Positions 59,600 to 64,000 of a stretch of DNA of 64,000 nucleotides are shown piece by piece. Origin of the DNA: Lates calcarifer (taxonomy: Eukaryota > Chordata > Actinopteri > Centropomidae). The stretch spans positions 5,946,227-6,010,226 of the forward strand of contig NC_066835.1 in the NCBI RefSeq assembly GCF_001640805.2, read 5' to 3'. Under the pieces are notes generated by a model. The model was not told where the DNA came from. It saw nothing but the letters and a program-made list of their open reading frames with translations, and ran no database searches. Within the stretch, counting starts at the first letter, position 1; each line of letters begins with the position of its first letter. The position numbers were made by a program, and so were the translations under genes.

Positions 59600-62500
59600 C
59601 TCACTGGTGGAGAGAAACAGGGGCCATGGGCCTCTGGAGCTGGAGCTCCACTGGGTTGGCAGGTCCAAACGATAACAAACAGGAGATACAGACACCTGGA
59701 GATGGACAAGGACAGATGGAGTAAAGAAGAGAATCAGAGACCTTTACAGAGCCTGTGTGTTGCTGTAACCCAAAATCCACACTAATCAGTGCATCTCCCC
59801 CTTTCCCCACTGAGTCTTTAACTTCAAGTGCTGCTGCTGACTCTGCAGTGTGCTGCCTGCCAGTGAGCTGCATAAATCACAGCCTGTCCACTGCAGACAC
59901 CACTTTTCATCTGTCGGGAAATGAATAAGAAGGCAGGTGGGGGTTAAGAGCAACCCTTGATGAAAGCATGATATAATGAAAGCATGTAACTTAATGGATC
60001 CAGGTACGGGAAACTATTTTTTCCTGTTCTCCCATCATGGGAGATTATGCAGCTCTTGGTGTTTCAAACGCTTAAAGGCCTTTTCAAAAGCTCGGATGTT
60101 CGCCAAACTTTTTAACAACTAGCGAACTTTGCAATGCACATATCCTGACCGCCCAAACACCTGAAGACTGCTGGAGGAGCAACGTAAGAATGAAGTTTTA
60201 TTCTGAGTCCTATCCCAGTCGCTCATAGCGACCTTGCAGTGCCCTGTTTTTATTCTGCAGGGATCTGAGTCTCACTGCAGATGCGCAGCAGACTACAGTC
60301 AGTTAACACACCACAGATCTGGATAATGCAGATCAAACAGCTAGAGATGAGTAACAGAATATAAATGGAGGCAGAAAAAAGGCCTTTGTGCATATGCATG
60401 AGTGTTTGTGTGTCATCTGTAGCCAGCTGCATGAATAGATAGTTGTCTCTGTGCTTGTATGAGAAAACAGACATCTGCTGATGGCTGAGTGCATCTGACA
60501 TAGATTTTTTTTTCTGTAACTGACAAACACATGCATGAGCACACCAATGGATAAAGGTGAGGAGATGTTTATGCACACGGTCTGGTCTCCGTATAGCAGC
60601 ACTACAACCTTGGGACGTCTTTCTCATTGCAGCAGTATGCATGCTGTACTCACTTTCTCTGCTGGACCAGTGTTTAGCAGGAAACACATTTAACCTTTAA
60701 AAAAAAAAAACCTTTTCATTTGACATTTCAAGAATTATATAATCAGTGGATGACAGATGATTTCAGATTCACACTGCCAACATGCACACGCAGAGTTGGG
60801 ATTAAAAGTCATGCACTGTAAGACTCTCAAATCACTGTCCCATACCAGGTCAACTGCAAGGTAAAAACTCTTCCTCCTCAGATCTTCAAAAAGGACCAAA
60901 AGGATGAGCTCTTGGTGAGTGAAAGCTAGTTGCTTTTATATTTCTATGTTTAATATCTCCATAAAGACATACATTAGACCAGACCCCAAGGAGATAGTCA
61001 AAATACCTCCAGTTCTTAGAGGATTTACAAAGGAATAACTAATTATAGCTGGGAATCGAACATTGAGGAGAAAAACATACAATCAGAGCTTTAATGTAAC
61101 TAAAAGCAAAGCAGTAACAGTAACATGAAATGTCTTAGAAAACACTAATACAAGGCCCAGCAGCTCTTTGGATGTCCTGCAGTGAAAACTGTCCTGCAGC
61201 TGCTAGATGGTGCTGCTGGCAGTATCCCCAATAAATAGGCCAGGGCTCATTCATGCATGTGGCACAAAAACAATGTTATTTGGATTCTGTCTGAGGGTGT
61301 GGCTTCGTCTACATCAGCAGGTCGCGTCACGGATGCGGATCTGGGTTTTTCATAATTCGTGTCCTTCTCAGTGCCACAGTGATGTCGAAAAAACATGCTC
61401 AGCTGACCTTATGATGCATGACATCGCCATTAAAATCATGTGTTCACTGCAAGCGTTGAAAGCAGCCCCGGTACTGAGAGAGATCTACTCACACAGACAA
61501 GTGACTGATCCAAACTGTCAGAAATCCTAAAATCCGACAGGAGACTCCGGTGCGGTTAAGTAACCCGGCAGGGAGGGAATCGGTAGATATAGGTGGCTTT
61601 CCCCTCGGATGATGAGCAGGTAGAAGCGGTCTCTGTCAAACTGTGTGTGTGTGAGAGAGAGAGAGTGTGTGTGTGTGTGTGTGTGCAGGCCGGGCGGAGC
61701 GCTGAGATTTTTTCTCTGCGGTCTGGTTTCTCTTCATCAGCGATGACAGCTCTGGATGATCAAGGTCACCTTAGGTTGGTTTCCAAAGTCGTTCCTGACC
61801 CGGTCCACTCCTCCTTCCCTTCAGCCATCTCCCCCTGTCTCTTCCCTCTGTCTCTCACTCTCCCTCTCTCTGGAGCCTCCCTCACCACTGTCAAGCCAGA
61901 CGAGAGGAGAACAATAGGACTTATAGCTACCGCCTTCAAAATAAAATCAAAAGACACAATGTGGGAACTTTTCTGTTGAGAGTTGCACAGCATTTTATTT
62001 TAACAATGTCTAATGTTTTCCACAAAATTCCTTTTTAGAAACATGTATTCACAGCCATACATGCCTGAAAGTACGATCTGAAGTGACTTAAAATTTCAAA
62101 ATTCATTTACTCAGAAAATGTAATTGTGCTTTTAATTTTAAGGCCGCGCTTTATTTCTTTCTACATCCTGGATAACTCCAACTGACTTGACGGTTTTTCT
62201 CTGTGTTACCATCCAGACACCCAAACCAGGACCCACCCGTTCTGGACGAAGCATCACTGACGTCACGAGCACCCACAACAGGAAGGGCACAGGCAAAATC
62301 CTGCAAAGCTTGTGGCTCATGATTTCCATTTCCGTTTGTAACATATAGAAAAGAGGGGAGAAGGAAACTTGCTCTTAAGTCCTCCCATAGTAAACTGCGT
62401 CTAATTTGGATAAGCTTCCACTGTTCAGGCTACACATTCATTTTTATTTGCAGCAAATAAACACCAAAATCCACTGTTATGCTTAAAGAAAAGCATCTCT

Positions 62501-64000
62501 CTATCAATATATGAAATTAGGCATTTTTCTGATTGAGTGCTGACCAAACAGAAATTTGATTCCCATGAACGTGCAGTGATTCCCTCCCTCTTGACCAGCT
62601 GGGCTGAAGAGAGAGGAGCCATTGTTCTCCAGAGAATAACTAGACATGACTGCGTCTCAGTCCAAACAACCGTTCCTCTCCCCCAACTCCTAACAATGTT
62701 GTCACTGGTTACATTCATTTTTCATAAAGTACAAGCCTGAGGAAAGACAGGCCTAATACTAATAATAATCATTCAACACTATGATATTTATAACAATGTT
62801 GCAAAGAGAGCTTATAGTGCCCTTGTGCTAATCAGGGGTCATTCTTGTGTTTTCCTTTGGTCTTGATAGACTTATTTACTTATTCATGATCTATCCTTAA
62901 TGTTTGTTGTGATCAGTGGTTTTACTAATTCAAACCATGTGTTCCTGTGCTCCATGCTACTTAATGCATTACTTTATACATTATGGTGAGCGGTATCAGG
63001 TGACTGGCATTAGGCCTCTCCTAAGAAAACAGACCCTTTAGTAACACAGTGTCATCAGTGTTTTTATTGCGTGACCCGCATTCATCAATTACACACTGTA
63101 CAAAGCCTGTTCATTGTATTTAGTCATCGCACAGTTATTTTTAGGCGTGAGCACTCAGCCATCACCTAGCATGGTTACTACAGAAACAGAAGAATCAGTC
63201 CGAGCCCAGAACAGCTCTTATTGTATTTGTTGGCTCAAATAGTTGCTTGGGAGCTAGAATGAGTTATTTCAGTGTAAGACGGTAGAGATCTTGGAAGGGA
63301 AAACAGGGGTGAAGACAAACCAGATATGAAGTTTACAGCAGATATTGTGGTATCTTGCCAGAGAACACAGGACATTAGACATTTCTTGCATACAGGCCAA
63401 AGCCTGCAAAGGTGGAAGCTTGTTGGAGAGCACCTGAAGCAGCAGCAACAGAGGAAGAAGGCAACTCCTCACGCAGTGCTCCAAGTGACTGTAAAACAGA
63501 TCATCTTTTGACTGTACAGCAGAAACAGTAGACACAGAATACTGGTAACCACCTGCATTGAGTTAAGTTTCACTGACAGTAGCAGACAAAAGTCAGAGGT
63601 GTGGAGTCTGTACCTCACTGTAATTCAATGTTCAAACAGCAGAGGGCAGCAGAGGGCTGATGTGGACAATAGGCACTGTTTTATAGAGATGTTTGTGTAG
63701 TATATAATGCAAATAAACAATGGGGTTTGCGCCTTAGGATCATAAATGGCAGCACGTGCGAGTAATGTTTAAATGATTTCTGTAGAAAAAACAGTACTGC
63801 ATCAAATCCACTCTTACTGAATCACAGCGCCTCGGTGGTGCTGTGACTCTTGCATTGGAACGTCTTTTGTGGGATTTTGTAACGATGGTATGGCCCTGCC
63901 CTATAAGTAAAGAAAACATCACACCGTACGCGCGCTCTGCTGCCATTGACGTTCGCGGGTTTCTCCAGATCATCATATATTTCTTGAACCGTTTGGAAAC
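59600..64000. other. Upstream region of trak1, no confident exon
   Basis: Expected to hold the first exon(s) and promoter of long trak1 on the minus strand. CpG-bearing stretches occur at about 61500-61760 and 63880-63960; either could be a promoter. An imperfect CTCF-like ACAGCAGAGGGCAGC is at 63636-63650 and a GA/GT run at 61652-61685. Frames at 61593-61979 (+), 62138-62344 (-) and 63269-63535 (-) match no family known to me. Confidence 0.45.
62258..62265. promoter_or_regulatory. Palindromic cAMP response element
   Basis: TGACGTCA, the full CREB/ATF palindrome, about 2.7 kb upstream of the first readable trak1 exon. Function is unproven. Confidence 0.35.

Noticed and set aside
62138..62344. 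Minus-strand frame with a hydrophobic, signal-like start (MSHKLCRILPVPFLLWVLV)
   Set aside because: No recognisable mature part, no splice partners and no promoter; hydrophobic starts arise easily by chance.
63269..63535. 88-codon minus-strand frame with leucine-rich stretch, possibly an exon of the next gene
   Set aside because: Matches nothing I recognise, including ULK4, which I considered because it neighbours TRAK1 in mammals. A CAG/CTG-rich stretch explains much of its composition.

Overview
This is vertebrate nuclear DNA from a ray-finned fish, most likely a percomorph-type teleost. Evidence: split genes with GT-AG introns, long AT-rich noncoding stretches, dense CA/GT, GA/CT and TA microsatellites, several interspersed repeat families common in teleosts, and a cholecystokinin with the fish-type DYLGWMDF core. 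There are no bacterial operons, CRISPR arrays or phage genes.

Three protein-coding genes can be read. (1) Positions 80-2697 (+) hold the last four coding exons of trim71 (LIN-41): end of the coiled coil, filamin repeat and NHL propeller. A probable long 3'UTR follows to about 7840; it carries a miR-125 site, two strong let-7 sites and an unexpected second cluster of weaker let-7 seed matches. (2) Positions 35553-39405 (+) hold a complete cck gene: TATA box, noncoding exon 1, three coding exons (137 aa) and a poly(A) signal. (3) Positions 47616-59593 (-) hold trak1, the mitochondrial motor adaptor: 16 common exons plus two alternative 5' ends. The short form is a closed 884-aa frame; the ATG exon of the long form was not found.

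Between trim71 and cck lies about 28 kb with no recognisable gene, holding microsatellites, inverted-repeat elements, a tRNA-derived SINE and one strong CTCF-like motif. cck and trak1 are convergent, as in mammals. The 8 kb between their 3' ends is a repeat graveyard: two SINE-like insertions sit inside older elements, there is a frameshifted hAT transposase relic, and a TTAA-flanked element contains two further repeats. The last 4.4 kb is the region upstream of trak1, with no confident exon but a few CpG-bearing stretches and a palindromic CRE.

The three genes do not form a pathway; their adjacency is synteny. No new defence or mobile 'system' was found. The most interesting signals are the let-7 seed cluster downstream of trim71, the alternative trak1 N-termini, and the nested transposons.
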